From assembly GCA_949752795.1 (NCBI GenBank), contig OX457075.1:8724701-8788700 (forward strand): a stretch of 64,000 nt of DNA, given 5' to 3'. Position numbers and translations under genes: made by a program. A model generated the notes under the pieces. The model saw only the letters and a program-made list of their open reading frames with translations. It had not been told where the DNA came from and made no database searches. This DNA is from Hyperoodon ampullatus (lineage: Eukaryota > Chordata > Mammalia > Artiodactyla > Ziphiidae). Positions 1 through 11,089 of the stretch are shown piece by piece; position 1 is the first letter of the stretch, and each line of letters begins with the position of its first letter.

Positions 1-891
1 CGGGATCCGACCCTGTGCAGAAGCTGCTTTAAAACAAGAGGGAGTGAGCCCGAGTTGATGTGGGTGACACCTGAATGAGAGAGAAAGGTGAAGTAAACCC
101 TAGCGAGGCTCTGAAATTGTGCACAAGCTGTGGACAGTTTTATCCATGCAGCAGCCCAGGACAGAGCCAGTGCCCCCTGGGCATGCATTATACCCACAAG
201 CTTCTTCAGCTGGTGTGTGGTGGCCGCTGGAAGTTCCAGAGCCTCTCTCCAAGGGCCCCGAGGGAAGAGGGGTGGAGGGGAAATCCAGCTGCTCCTCATG
301 GCCAGCTCTTCTCCCCATCGCTGCCTCGCTCCCATCCTTCCATGGATGTAGGAAGGCAGGGTCCCTCCAGTGGAGCCTGTATCCCCTCCACTTCCTGAGA
401 ATTGTGAAGCCACTTGGTGCTGGGGCTGTGCGCAGAGCCCTGTTGTTTGCGATAACATCCCGGAGAGCCTGGTTTTGTTTTAACGGCATCTTTTTCAGCC
501 TCAGTCGAGAAATCTGTCATAACAAGCTCCCATAAATTACTGGCAGTGCTCCCGTTTTACCACCTCTAGCCTTTCAGCTGTGAGATAGGGCCCATCGATC
601 TTGTCGTGACCATCTCACCACACTGGGTGCCCGGCTGCCTCACCAGCCTCTCCTGGCTTGTGCTTCATCTCCTCTGCTTCTTCTGACTCTGAGTGGCTCA
701 GCCACAATGGAAGGGGGCTGCAGTGGGGTCTGATCAGACCCTGGGCGGGGGGCTGAAGATGAATGGGATTTGAGACCGAGGGTTAAGGGAGGGGAGGAAG
801 GAGAAGAAACAGGCCAGCAGCAATTAGGTCTCCGAGGAGCTAAACATTTCAGAACGTGGAATTGGCTAGAGAGAGTTGCAGGGATGTCTGA
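1..891. other. Unique sequence, no gene recognised
   Basis: I see no repeat family here. Several overlapping short reading frames exist on both strands between about 75 and 535, but none shows a domain, a codon pattern or splice-site pairing that would support a gene. The part at about 425-545 keeps CpGs and contains ATTA/TAAA-type cores, so it could be a conserved non-coding element. That is only an inference from its texture. Confidence 0.5.
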
Positions 892-922
<31 letters not shown>

Positions 923-930
923 CGTGTGTG
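892..930. repeat. (TG)n microsatellite
   Basis: About 19 dinucleotide units of TG, interrupted near the end by two CG-containing steps (tgcgtgcg). The interruptions suggest a somewhat old tract or CpG-type variation. Confidence 0.95.
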
Positions 931-2297
931 CTTCGTGCTGATACACAGACCTCAGCAGTTTCCAGTAACTCAAAGGATAAGACTTGTTCATTATTAATTT
1001 TCCTCCATGTTTGATTAGAACTAGAAATGGAGGAAGGCGGGAGAGAGGAACTCTAAGCCCTGGGCATACTTCGACGTTGGCAATAAATCAGGATCTTAAT
1101 AGTTTTTTTTAAAAGGGGGTTTATACCTAATGTGTTTCCTCCTATATCAACTCAGGGTTCATCCTTTATCTTTTTCTCACTACAAGAAATGAGTACCAGA
1201 CCTGGGAAAACATGAAATCCCACCCGATCCAAAATGCAATAAATAACTACATTAATAAGTAATCTATAACAAAAATAAATATAGCTGCTTTCAGTGGAGG
1301 ACATTTATGGTTCAGAGAGCCCCTCTGATGTCCCTCTGGCCTGGCTGCTCTTCCCTGGGTCAGCTGAGCTCAAAGACCTGACACATTTCCTTCTACCTTG
1401 CTCTGGTTTTCCAGCCAAAACATGATCTTTTCTCCACCTTGACTCTGCAATACAGAAAGCAGAGGGACGGAGCATAGGCAGCCGTGAATCAGCTTCCCCT
1501 GAGCTGTGTGGGGCCTCTGCAAGTTTAAACTGACCATCAGTCAAAGGTGACGTGGGATGAAAAGAGACAGGACAAATGAGGGAAGGTGGGATTGGGAAAG
1601 TTTTGAAAATGTGTTCCTTTCCTCTGCCACACATCTTGTGTGAGTGCTATACACTCACTGCCTCGTCTCCCCGGACATGGTTAGCTGTGGTTGAACCTCT
1701 CAGGCCCTCTTTCTAATCGAACTGAATCCTAAAGCCTTCCCCGAACTGGAGGCTGTAGTCACTTCCTTCAAGCTCCTCGTTTTACCCTGTTTCACTCGTT
1801 TCCACTCCCCATCCTCTTACTATTCCTAATGTAATTCCCAGGCTCCCCATCCTCTCTTTATGAGCTCACTAGGTTTATACAAAAGCCCAGTCTGCAATGC
1901 CCTATGACTTCCTTAATTCCCCTCTAAATTCTATACGCCTCACCTCAGAGCTTCCCCCCTCCTCTGTGAATCCATCATTGCAAACATTCAGATGACATAA
2001 ACCTCACTTTCTCTGCCCTATTAATCACCTTAGCTCTGGGGCTGCCTTTCTACTCTTCCCTGGGTATTGTCACTTAGATATCTTGTGATCGAGAAAACAC
2101 AGCACACTTCTGTTAACAACACGATGTGTTTTAGCTCAAAGTCTCACATATAACTCTGATTCTTCTTTCATTTATATCACTGCTCTCCCACCCCCCACCC
2201 CCGCTCCCCCCACCCCGGGCCCACGGTCGTCATGCCCTGTGAATACTCTGTAGAAGGTCTATTACCCCGCTTCGTTCCTTTCCAGTCCCACTGCCGT
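931..2297. other. Unique sequence with C-rich patch
   Basis: No gene or clear repeat. It is A/T-rich up to about 1300 and then moderate in GC. The wording around 1730-1770 (aagccttccccgaactgg) faintly resembles an L2 3' end but is too short to call. A low-complexity C-rich patch lies at about 2188-2222. Confidence 0.45.
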
Positions 2298-2454
2298 TGC
2301 CCTCAACACGCTTTTTATTTTTTTGGCTGCACCAGGCGGCTTGTGGGATCTTAGCTCCCCAACTAGGGATTGAACCTGCATCCTCAGCAGTGAAAGCCGA
2401 GGTCCAGTGGAGTCCTAACCACTGGACTGCCAGGGAATTCCCTGCCCTCGACAC
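2298..2454 (-). mobile_element. CHR-1-type SINE with target-site duplication
   Basis: The insert occupies about 2310-2442. Read on the minus strand, it starts with the tRNA-like head (cagggaattccctggcagtc, then 'ccagtggttaggactcc') and ends in 'ggctgc...' plus an A-rich tail, seen here as T-rich at 2311-2322. Imperfect 12-bp target-site duplications flank it: tgccctcaacac at 2298-2309 and tgccctcgacac at 2443-2454. This older CHR form is shared by whales, hippos and ruminants. It carries no functional gene. Confidence 0.88.
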
Positions 2455-2488
2455 TCAACTCCTCTGCCTCTTGCTTGGAGATAAAGGC

Positions 2489-2561
2489 ATAGATACAGAT
2501 ATACGTATACATAGAGATATAGATATAGGTATAGATATAATATAGATATAGATATAGATAG
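2489..2561. repeat. (GATATA)n-type microsatellite
   Basis: Degenerate GATA/GATATA repeats of about 73 bp, starting shortly downstream of the CHR-1 SINE. Confidence 0.9.
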
Positions 2562-2707
2562 TGATTTCCTGGCTGTTTATCCAAAGTCTAGTCTCTTCCT
2601 ATTTCAGTCCACCCTGATGTTATACACATTTGACTTTCCTTTGCTACCCTACCCCCACTCCCCAAATAAGAAAACCCTCTTGTTTATAGGAAATCCCAAA
2701 GTAATAA

Positions 2708-3130
2708 TGTAATAGGGAAGAACAAATCTGATTCCATATTAGATCTGTTTCTTTAACATTTGTATTCTATTGCTTTAGTTAAGAATGTTGCCTACAGCCT
2801 GAAATATACGGGATAGCCCATCCTCAAGGCTCTGACCTTTAAAGGTGTAACCCTCTCCCATTCACATAGAGATAAAGTTGCAGAACAGAGAATAATATTT
2901 GTCTTGTTGGAGGTTTACAGCAACACTGTGACCTTGACCTACATGGACAGCTGTGAGAACAAAGGATTCCTACACCAAGAAGTCTGCAACAACCAACCAC
3001 ACTCCTCCTTCATCTTGCCTTTAAAAACGCTTTGCTGAAACCGTTTGGGGAGTTCGGGGTTTTCTGGGGCATGAGCCACCCATTCTCCTTGCATGGCACT
3101 GCAATAAACCTTTCTCTGCTACAAGCTCCA
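2708..3130 (+). mobile_element. Probable solo retroviral-type LTR
   Basis: The segment has the layout of an LTR. It starts with TG (2708) and could end with CA (3129-3130). A TATA-like ttaaaaac lies at 3021-3028, followed by a C/T-rich stretch and a polyadenylation signal AATAAA at 3103-3108, then a T/CT-rich stretch. The 3' half (ttggggagttcggggtttt) is typical of mammalian gammaretroviral-like LTRs. No gag, pol or env sequence is adjacent. I cannot name the family, and no clean 4-6 bp target duplication was found. The boundaries are estimates. Confidence 0.55.
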
Positions 3131-4139
3131 AAGTTTCACTATAGTTGCTTAAAAAGCCAAGCATCTGTATCTCTTTTTGGCTCCTTAGAAGCTAGAGCAT
3201 AGGGCATGTGACCTGAGTCTGGCCAAATGTAGGGCCCTCCCAAGGAATCTGATTCTTGAGGGAGCAGCAAAAAGGCCCTGGAGGAGTTAAAGGTAATTTG
3301 CAGCAGGAGAAGCAGAGTTCAGCAGTGTGGCAAAAGTGATCAGTGGTGGCAGGGCCAGTGTGGAGTGAAGATGACCCTGTGGAGGGTCTAGCACTGCTTC
3401 CTGATCAGGATGACCTGGGATGAGACCTTGGCTATATTTTCAGCTGCTCAGCCTCTTTGGAATCCTGCCCATTTTCCAGGCTAACCTTACGTGCTTCCCA
3501 TCAGTTCTATGTGATACCCAATATCCTTTCAGCAAGTTACTTTTTAAAGTTATCCAGATGTAATAACCATGTTTTCTAGTTTCTTTACTTGATGCTGGAC
3601 ACCTTGAGGCCTTGATGACCCCAGAGGGAGTGTGCCTCCCAGGACTAGCCAGTTCCAAGAGGTAGTCAATGTGTCCGGATCGGCTGTGGAATGGAACGTT
3701 GCTGAACCTGCAGATGACAGGAATCAATGGCTCCAGCTCAGATGGGCTGGTGAAGGTAAAGTATTATATTATTTACTTACTTTCTACCATTCCACAGCAT
3801 GAGCTTTCCAGTGCACACAGACTAGTCTCCTTCTTATCAACATCAGCCAATATGTTCATTCCAACTTAAGAAACTATGCTTCTGCCAATGCACTCACCTC
3901 TAATGCCTGCTCCTTCATTGTTACCATACAACAAAGCAAGCACCGAGAGTCTACTGTGTACAGGCTATTATTCAAGCTGCTAGGGAGCACTGAAGCTGCA
4001 GGTATAAGGTAGGAGTTAAGAAATGTCCCAAAGTGACCACATTTTTCATAATATGGAGTCTTTCTAATGCAGATCACCCTTCTTGAAGGCTTTCAGAAAT
4101 GCAAATTACCCACTAGTTATTTACATTATGGTTGTTTCT
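3131..4139. other. Unique sequence
   Basis: No gene, RNA gene or recognisable repeat. Short reading frames at 3440-3869 on both strands lack any family signature. Confidence 0.45.
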
Positions 4140-4620
4140 TTTGTAAGAAAGTAATAGAAACCCAAATCAAATTGACTTAAGCAAAACAAAAGAAATATGA
4201 ATGTTGATAATAAAAAAAAGAAAAGAAATGCCTAATTCAACTGAATTTTCCATGGATAAAACTCAGAAATGAGCTGTTTACAGGCATGTTCTCAAGGGCT
4301 CAGTGGATACTGTATTTTGTTCTCTTTCTTTCTCTCTTTCCCTCTCCGTTTCCAACTCTTGGCTCTACTTGTTTTTATGTCGACTTTCCTCTTCAGCGGG
4401 CTCCTCGTACCTTGGCAAAGATGACTACAGACAGCTCCAGGCTTATATCTTACTGGCTTTGCAGTCCCACTGGGAGGTTTCCCAGTAACCCCAACAAAGT
4501 GCTCAGAACAACTTGCACTAGCCCAGTTAGGGTCATGTTCCCAACTCTGAATCAATTCCAAGAGAATCAATCGTTTTGTCCAGGAAGAAACTCTTCACGA
4601 AGGTCAGCATAGCCTGTAAC
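4140..4620. repeat. Old interspersed repeat, family not named
   Basis: Two stretches match a repeat I have seen widely in mammals but cannot name with certainty. One is 'tagaaacccaaatcaaattg...cttaagcaaaa' near 4150-4190. The other is 'gcaaagatgactacagacag' followed by 'ctccaggcttatatc' near 4415-4450, continuing to a degraded 'cccaactctgaatcaattcc' near 4540-4560. The copy is highly diverged and its orientation is uncertain. Antiparallel reading frames here are not genes. Confidence 0.4.
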
Positions 4621-5617
4621 TTTGGTTTAGGGGATGGAGGTTAGGCATCGGTGAGATCATCTCTTTGAAGGAGACAACAGGCATCTGATAGATTTGATTT
4701 ATATTCTTACCAAGGGACTCAGAACCAGACACCAGAGATCATGACTTGAAGGGCTTTATGCATTCCCAAGACTCCATAATATCCCATATTCAATAATATG
4801 TCCCTCCATGGTAGTCAGTGGCATTAAGGCCCTTAAAACAAAATGAGCTGTGTTCTAGTCTTTTGAGGAAGCGTGGAAGGAGGCTCAGGTGTGGGGCAGA
4901 GAGTAACAAGCAGCAATGTGGACACTAGGAGAGAGGATGTGAGTACGGATAGGACAGAATGATCTTAATAATCATGGGGTCTTTGATCTCAAGTCATGTG
5001 GGTCCAATCATTAGCAGGAAATGCCCCTGTAGGGTGACCCCACAGTGCTCATTACAAAGTGACAAGACTGAGCCATGAGTGTCCATCAGAGGTGTCCATC
5101 CAGAGTTGTGCTCTCTGGGACTAAGTGAATAACTGGGCATTGGACGAAGGCCTTGTCTACCATACAACGTCATACCTTGGAGACTATCACTGCGTGGGTA
5201 TCTGCACAAACCCTTGTATCATCTCTCCCCTTTCCACTGTCTATGCCATTGCTAATGTTATCATGCCACTTTATAGCAAACACCACCTGGAGCAAATGGG
5301 ATGCATAGGGTCTTTGCTCTCTCAAGTCTGAGCAGCCATGAAATAGTTATAAACATAAATAGTCCTATCTGGGAAGCTGAGAGTGGGAGAAGTCAGGGAC
5401 AATACACCAGAATTTGGGCTGAGAGTGAGCTCAGTGGGGAGCTAACATATGGCAAAGAATCAGACCTTCAGGTTTACAGACTTGACCTTCTCCCCAGCAG
5501 TCCCGTTATCCTGTCTTCCGCACCAACCAAAGGGAACTCTTTGCCTTCACATGCCAGACTGTTTCATCTTTGCTCTTGCTAATTCTTCCAACCATTCTGC
5601 CACTAGTTCGCATATCT
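4621..5617. other. Unique sequence
   Basis: No recognisable repeat or gene. Two 70-90 residue frames at 5125-5582 have no detectable motif. Confidence 0.45.
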
Positions 5618-6164
5618 AAATCTTACCCATCTTTCAACAAATATCATATGATATCACTTATATGTGGAATCTAAACAAATGACACAAATGAACTTACTTA
5701 CAAAATAGAAATAGACTCACAGACATAGAAAACAAACTTATGCTTACCACAGGGGAAAGAGGGGGTGTATGAATTAGGAGTTTGGGATTAACAGATACAC
5801 ACGACTATATATAAAATAGGTAACCAACAAGGACCTACTGTATAGCACAGGGAACTCTATTCAATATTTTGTAATAACCGATAATGGAAAAGAATCTGAA
5901 AAAGAATAGATATATATATATAATATATATATATAATATATATATATGTATAACCAAATCACTCTGCTGTACACCAGAAACACTATAAATCAACTGTACT
6001 TTAATTTAGAAAAAAGAATTACTGGACTAGTATTTCAACAAGGAGGAACTTCTTGCCAAAATAGACATTAGAAAGATCATGTTCTTATAAAAAATAAAAA
6101 CAAGAGATTAATGAAAATAATAAAAACATAAGTTACATATTAGAAAAAAAAATCCTACCCATCT
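5618..6164 (+). mobile_element. 5'-truncated L1 with probable 3' transduction
   Basis: The insert runs from about 5633 to 6149. L1 3' UTR sequence runs from 5633 (caaatatcatatgatatcac) to about 6012 (atcaactgtactttaattta) and is followed by a short A-rich stretch. About 130 bp of non-L1 sequence then follows, with AATAAA at 6119-6124 and an A run at 6144-6152. Target-site duplications enclose the whole unit: aaatcttacccatct at 5618-5632 and aaatcctacccatct at 6150-6164 (one mismatch). This structure is expected when L1 transcription reads through its own poly(A) signal and stops at a downstream one. Confidence 0.75.
5909..5947. repeat. (TA)n tract inside L1 3' UTR
   Basis: Alternating TA with periodic 'taat' interruptions, lying inside the L1 tail between 'gaatctgaaaaagaata' and 'tgtataaccaaatcactctg'. 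Confidence 0.9.
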
Positions 6165-7224
6165 CTCAGGTGGTGGAGAGATCCCTTCCAGGTGGTGGAA
6201 GTATAGCATTTGAATTGGGTCTTAAAGGCCTATAACATTTTACCTATACCGCTATTATGGAAACCCTACATGGATTGTTTTATTTGGTAGTTTCCTATGC
6301 TCAGGCATGATATCTCCCCACAGATTAACAGCTCCTGGAGGGAAAAAAAGCCATGGTTAATTCATGTTTCTTCCTTCTTAGAACACTCCCTTATTCAAAC
6401 TGGGAAGATTCACCTGTTGAATCAACAAATAAATAAAAATTGATTTTATGTTCCTTCTGATCATTATTTTCCTCTTGGAAACTCCTTCATCAAATCCATA
6501 GTCCCATACCCTCATTCCTTTCCTGAGGTGACTGCCTTACATCCAGCCTCCTGCTCTGAGTCTTCCTGGCTCCATGTAACACACTTTGCTATTTTTCTTC
6601 TTCCAGATTTTCATAAAGAGGTCAAGCTCAGCACTAAGGCATGCAGAGAGAGAGAGAGTAGCAACAATATGTTGGCCAAAGAGGGAGCATGCTGGTGGTG
6701 ACAGAGCCCTGTTCACGAAGTCTGACAGGTGATCTGACTGTATGGGCTGGTCCTTCCTGCCACACATCAAGGTACAGAATCTACAGAGTGTTGCAAGCTT
6801 AGGTGAGGTTCAGCTTTCTGTCATCCAATCTTATAGGTAAGACATGGAGTTGAAAGAGTTGAAACTGAGTTCTGCCCATTGGAAAGAGAGGAATAACCTC
6901 ATAAATTACTCTGTGACTTGTAGTGGTGGTAAGTGTGGAAGAAAGGGATGAATTCCTCAGTAGTGAGTGTAGGACATGTCAATTAAAAATGCTCCTTATT
7001 CTTTAATTGTTTAACATAGGTGTGCCTTGCATCCAACACCAATTATAAAGGGTCAGAGGACAGACCCATGTGTTCAGACTCCTGTGCCCCTTTCGTAAAC
7101 CCAGGGCACAGCACTGAACTAGGTATTGAGCAAGTGACTGAATGAATAATTGAAATGTTTTTCTCTGGTCAGATCCCCTTCAGGTATCCTGCACGGCGCT
7201 GGTAACAGACCCACTTGAGAGTAT
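6165..7224. other. Unique sequence
   Basis: No gene recognised. A short (GA)n run lies at about 6645-6658. A 77-residue minus-strand frame at 6537-6770 has no motif. Confidence 0.45.
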
Positions 7225-7447
7225 GTTCTGGTTCTATCTTCCTTCTAATTATGTAACCCTAAGCAAATTGCTTAATAATCAGTATTGCTGTTTTCTCATC
7301 TGTAAAAGGGGGATAATAAGTGCCATTTGAGGTTTTAGTGAGGATTAAATAATGAAATGATATAGGTCAGTTAGCACTAGCATGCACCGTTCTTTAGCAC
7401 AGTTCCTGGCTCAGAGAAAAGGTTCAGTAAATGGTTAGCCATTATGA
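7225..7447 (+). repeat. MIR SINE remnant
   Basis: MIR core wording is readable in order: 'attatgtaaccctaagcaaattgctta', 'ttctcatctgtaaaagggggataataa', 'gaggattaaataatgaaatgatata', and the 3' end 'agcacagttcctggctcagag...aaaggttcagtaaatggttagc'. The copy is old and diverged. It has a related partner at 11090-11305. Confidence 0.85.
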
Positions 7448-7560
7448 TTCAGTCTGCATTTTGACACTATCTGGAACTGTTTAACTTTGGTAATGATCAG
7501 TGCCTTTGCAATGTATGAGTTATGAATCAAAAGATGAATTTAGCATTGATGCGGAAAACA
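7335..7560 (+). repeat. Diverged direct duplication, copy A
   Basis: The 3' half of the MIR plus about 115 bp of sequence beyond its end resembles 11090-11305 in the same orientation, at roughly 75% identity by eye. Shared words include 'tctgcattttgaca' (7453-7466), 'tgatcagtg' and 'gtatgag'. Because similarity runs past the MIR end, a shared SINE alone does not explain it. Confidence 0.65.
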
Positions 7561-8544
7561 GTGGATCTATATTAATAAGAATAGAGATCCCTAAAGACAG
7601 ACTGTACTTATATTTTACAGATTTCTAACTTTTGTAATTTAGAGAGCTCTGGGAAACAGGGAGGCAGTTTCAACTGAGGTGTTTGCTCTTCCCTGTCAAA
7701 AGTAATCCTGGAGTGTTCATCATTTTTCCTCTTCTGTTTTGAGATGGGTGTGCTGTTTGCTACGTGCCTCTCCAAGAACTGTTTTCTCTCAGCTGCAAGT
7801 GGACTTACAATTACTACTTTTCTGATCAAATAACATGACTGGTGGGAGGAGCGAAGCCTTTTACTTGTGGGCCTTCATGAATATGTTCCCGTCACACGTG
7901 TTTCAAAGGCCGTTTGCATCAATTAAGGCACTCTGAACATAAAGAGAGTGTATGGCTTACAGTCCTCACCACCCTGTATGGTGCTGCACGTCGATGTGTA
8001 TGAAGCCCTCCTTGCTCTTCCGGCCTGTGATGTCACCCTAGCACAACAATCCATCTGAAATATTGCTTTTTATTGAGCTGTTCACCCAGTATGCATAGTA
8101 TTATGAATCAAGGTTATTTCTCACAGACTTTTGCTTTTTAGTGGTAGTCACAGCTAACACTGTGACTTAAAAAATATGGCTGATTTATTCTTAGTTTTTG
8201 TTCTACATTTCCTTTGGAGTAAATTCAGTAAGAAAGGGTTGGTGGGGGGGAGTGCAAAATCCACAAATCCCTGCAGAGTGAAATTCATCAGAGCATGAGT
8301 CTGTCTCTAGGGAGCATCAATTTCTCTACAGGGAAAGTTCTGCCTGATGTCATGTATCCCCCAACTGGGCAGGCTGTAGACTCAAGCACCCAGCAGGCAG
8401 CACCCATCTGATGGGCTTAGTATGACTGGAGCTTAGAGACCTCAAAGAATGAAACACCTCCCAACTTGGCCAAACATTCCAAGTCTGGACCATTTCTTTC
8501 TGTTAAAGCATTTGAATGCTTCTGCGGAAATATAAAAAGTCACT
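7561..8544. other. Unique sequence
   Basis: No gene or repeat recognised. It includes a short poly-G run near 8244-8250. Confidence 0.45.
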
Positions 8545-8790
8545 GTCACGTCAAACCTCCTACTCCAGGAAGCCTTCCCTAACTCTCCCAGAATCATTAG
8601 TTGTGCTTCTCGTGTGCCCTCATTACTCTTATAAGTACACATGCTTTCCCCTAGAAGAACACGATTACGCACTCTAGAGTCACTGGTCCCTTTTTGAGAG
8701 CAACTTTTGCTTGGTAGATAATTTTATTAATCTTTTTCCACAGGTCTAGCACTTAGCAGTTACCCCAGAAAAGTTGAATTACCAGATGTC
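8545..8790 (+). repeat. L2 3'-end remnant
   Basis: It reads like the L2 3' end: 'ctccaggaagccttccctaactctcccagaatcattagttgtgcttct', then a degraded middle, and 'ccacaggtctagcacttagcag' near the end. Diverged. The minus-strand frame across it is not a gene. Confidence 0.65.
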
Positions 8791-9377
8791 CAGGTAACAT
8801 TTTCTTGAATATATAAATTAAAACAACTCATAGACTCCATTTACTAGCCATTTCCTATGACCTTCGATTCCAGATAGTACTAAGAAAATTAAGGATTATT
8901 TTAAAAGCTCTCTTGGTGGCTTACCTGCTGCTTTCCCAAGAGAATTCCACATGAAAAAGCAGCCAATAACACCTTAGTCTGAATCAGTTTCCTATTATGG
9001 TGGTTCATTGATAGGTATCCCATTCCTTTGAAACCAATGGTGCACAATATACTCGATGGACTTGTAACATTTCCACCAGCAATGGCTCATGGCGTGGTGA
9101 TTCTTGGGAGGTGTAGAGGCAGGAGGAGGGAGACACAATGTCTGGAGGTCCCATCAGAGTCTCTAGAAGTGTGTATATTTTGAAATACCCTCCTTGGTGA
9201 TTCTGATATGGCTTCAATCTACTTCGGTTTATGTACCTGAGAATCCAACCACAGCCCTCCTTCCTCTATCTCCTAGCTTTTGGATGCATCCAGCACATAA
9301 CAGATGTGCCATATGTTAGTTAACTAGTTACACTGTCACTAGCAAAGACCAGAAGGGAAGTGGTCAAGAAAAGCATA
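8791..9377. other. Unique sequence
   Basis: No gene or named repeat seen. Confidence 0.4.
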
Positions 9378-9628
9378 GGGATGTATTTATTTATTTATTT
9401 TTATTATTATTTTTTTCTTTGGTGGTACGCGGGCCTCTCACTGCTGTGGCCTCTCCCGTTGCGGAGCACAGGCTCCGGACGCGCAGGCCCAGCGGCCATG
9501 GCTCACGGGCTCAGCCGCTCCGCGGCACGTGGGATCCTCCCAGACCGGGGCATGAACCCGTGTCCCCTGCATCGGCAGGCGGACTCCCAACCACTGCGCC
9601 ACCAGGGAAGCCCCGGGATGTATTTATT
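9378..9628 (-). mobile_element. CHR-2 SINE with perfect target-site duplication
   Basis: The SINE body is about 9392-9614. On the minus strand it has the tRNA-derived head (ggcttccctggtggcgcagt) and the body ending in 'gtgagaggcccgcgtaccac', followed by an A-rich tail now containing TTATT-type variation. A perfect 14-bp duplication, gggatgtatttatt, lies at 9378-9391 and 9615-9628. CpGs are well kept, so the copy is fairly young. Reading frames of 76-123 residues here are SINE translations. Confidence 0.95.
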
Positions 9629-10638
9629 GAAGAGAGAAAAGACAACTAATGGAGATGTGTTTAACACAGGATGCATCCCAGCAGAGGGAGAGGTGGCTCA
9701 GGGTTTTAGCAGGAGGGAACCTGCGGCCTGAGAAGACTCACTGAAGGCAGGAGTGTCTGAGTAGAATACAGAACGCTGAAGACTATGCTTCCCTATGTGG
9801 CATTTGCTCAGTTCCACGGACGTGTGTGTTTCTGCTCTTTATCCCCCTGTCCCCAAGACCCATCAGGTGCTCGGACCTGGTGCTTCCTCCCAAAATAACC
9901 CATGCATGACTTAGAGCAGTGCTCGTGCTGCTATTCCAGTTAAAGGCACAGTAAATGTAGGAACAGCATTGGGAATGGCTTTCTACTTCCTTAGCTATGC
10001 TTATAAAACATGTTCAGTGTTCTTGCACATCAGCAAGTTTCCTTCCTCATGCCTGTTTCCTTCTCACTACAATTCTATGAAGTCCATGAAAGAATGATCT
10101 GAACTTACTATATTTACCAACTTATTACTGTCTCAGCCCATTACAATCTGGATTCTGCCACCACTGGGAAATGAACAGTGGTTTGCTGATGTGGTGTGCT
10201 GATGATCTGAAGTGGAACATTTAGTCTAGTGAGAGCTTTCCGATCTCTTCCTGCTCGTTGGTAATACAACTTCTCTAGACTTATTCCTGCCTCTCTAGGC
10301 ACTTTGCTCAGTCTCATTCGGTGATCTTCTTATTCTCCCTGAGCGTTAAATGTCGATCTCGTCTACAAGTCTATCCTTGAAACTCTCTCTTCCCAATACA
10401 TGTTCTACCTGGGTGATTTTGCCAAACCTCCAACTTCAGTGATTCCCAAAAGTGCACTCTATTCCTAACTCCACTCCAGACCCCAATGTAACCCTACTCT
10501 TCTACTTTATGTCATCAGGATGGCATACAGGGATAATCTGTTACCAAAGGATTCTCTCCTCCTCACAATTGATCACAAAAATTCTGACAGTCAAAAGAAA
10601 GGTACCAAAGCGTTCTGTTTTCTTCCATTGATTAGCAG
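9629..10638. other. Unique sequence
   Basis: No repeat family or gene recognised before the palindromic element. Confidence 0.4.
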
Positions 10639-10837
10639 ATATTTGGTCTTGTCTAAAATATCCATAAGACATTGGGTCCATGCCAAAAGGTCCTTGAAAT
10701 CTGGTCCTATTCAAAATTTCCACGAGCATTTTGGTCCAAGCCAGACGGTTTCGGACAGGACTAAATATCAAGGATTTTTATCTTGGACCAAATGTCTTCA
10801 TGGATGTTTTGGACAGGACAAAAACATGACCAAATAT
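10639..10837. repeat. Imperfect ~200-bp palindrome, possible MITE-like element
   Basis: The left arm (10639-10737) and right arm (10741-10837) are reverse complements at roughly 75% identity over most of their length. The tips, atatttggtc at 10639-10648 and gaccaaatat at 10828-10837, are exact complements. About 10 bp near the right tip have no partner. Within each arm the motif tttggtcc/ggaccaaa recurs about every 30-40 bp. A 149-residue frame on the plus strand and a 76-residue frame on the minus strand overlap it, and both follow from the palindrome. It may be a non-autonomous DNA transposon or a decayed inverted duplication. I cannot name a family. Confidence 0.7.
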
Positions 10838-11089
10838 CCTCCCTGCTTTTCTTCATTTTCTCTCTCTTTGCCCTCTCCAAGCTCCCAAGTCTATTCAGCC
10901 AGCACCCTTTGTAAACAGCCAGGGAGAGCTGTTAATGGTTCCATTCTGGAAGCACAGAGCGGATCTTAATTCTTCACAATGGAGCATCAACAGATAAATA
11001 TACTTTGCTTTTGATAATGTTTATCACTTTTCACAGTATGATTTCAATGCATGTATATGTTAAAACATCCCTTGTCCAACATGGGGAGG
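10838..11089. other. Unique sequence
   Basis: No gene or repeat recognised. Confidence 0.4.

Noticed and set aside
75..535. Overlapping frames of 107, 129 and 138 residues at the window start
   Set aside because: Both strands are open in the same moderately GC-rich DNA. There is no domain, no splice pairing and no codon signal. Chance frames are the simpler reading.
9419..9731. Frames of 76-123 residues, with similar ones at 19541-19932, 28111-28506, 41166-41471 and 47691-48147
   Set aside because: They share near-identical peptides because they are translations of CHR SINEs in different frames.
10520..10969. 149-residue plus frame with an antiparallel frame
   Set aside because: It spans the palindrome. 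The two frames are related through the inverted repeat and no protein family is recognisable.
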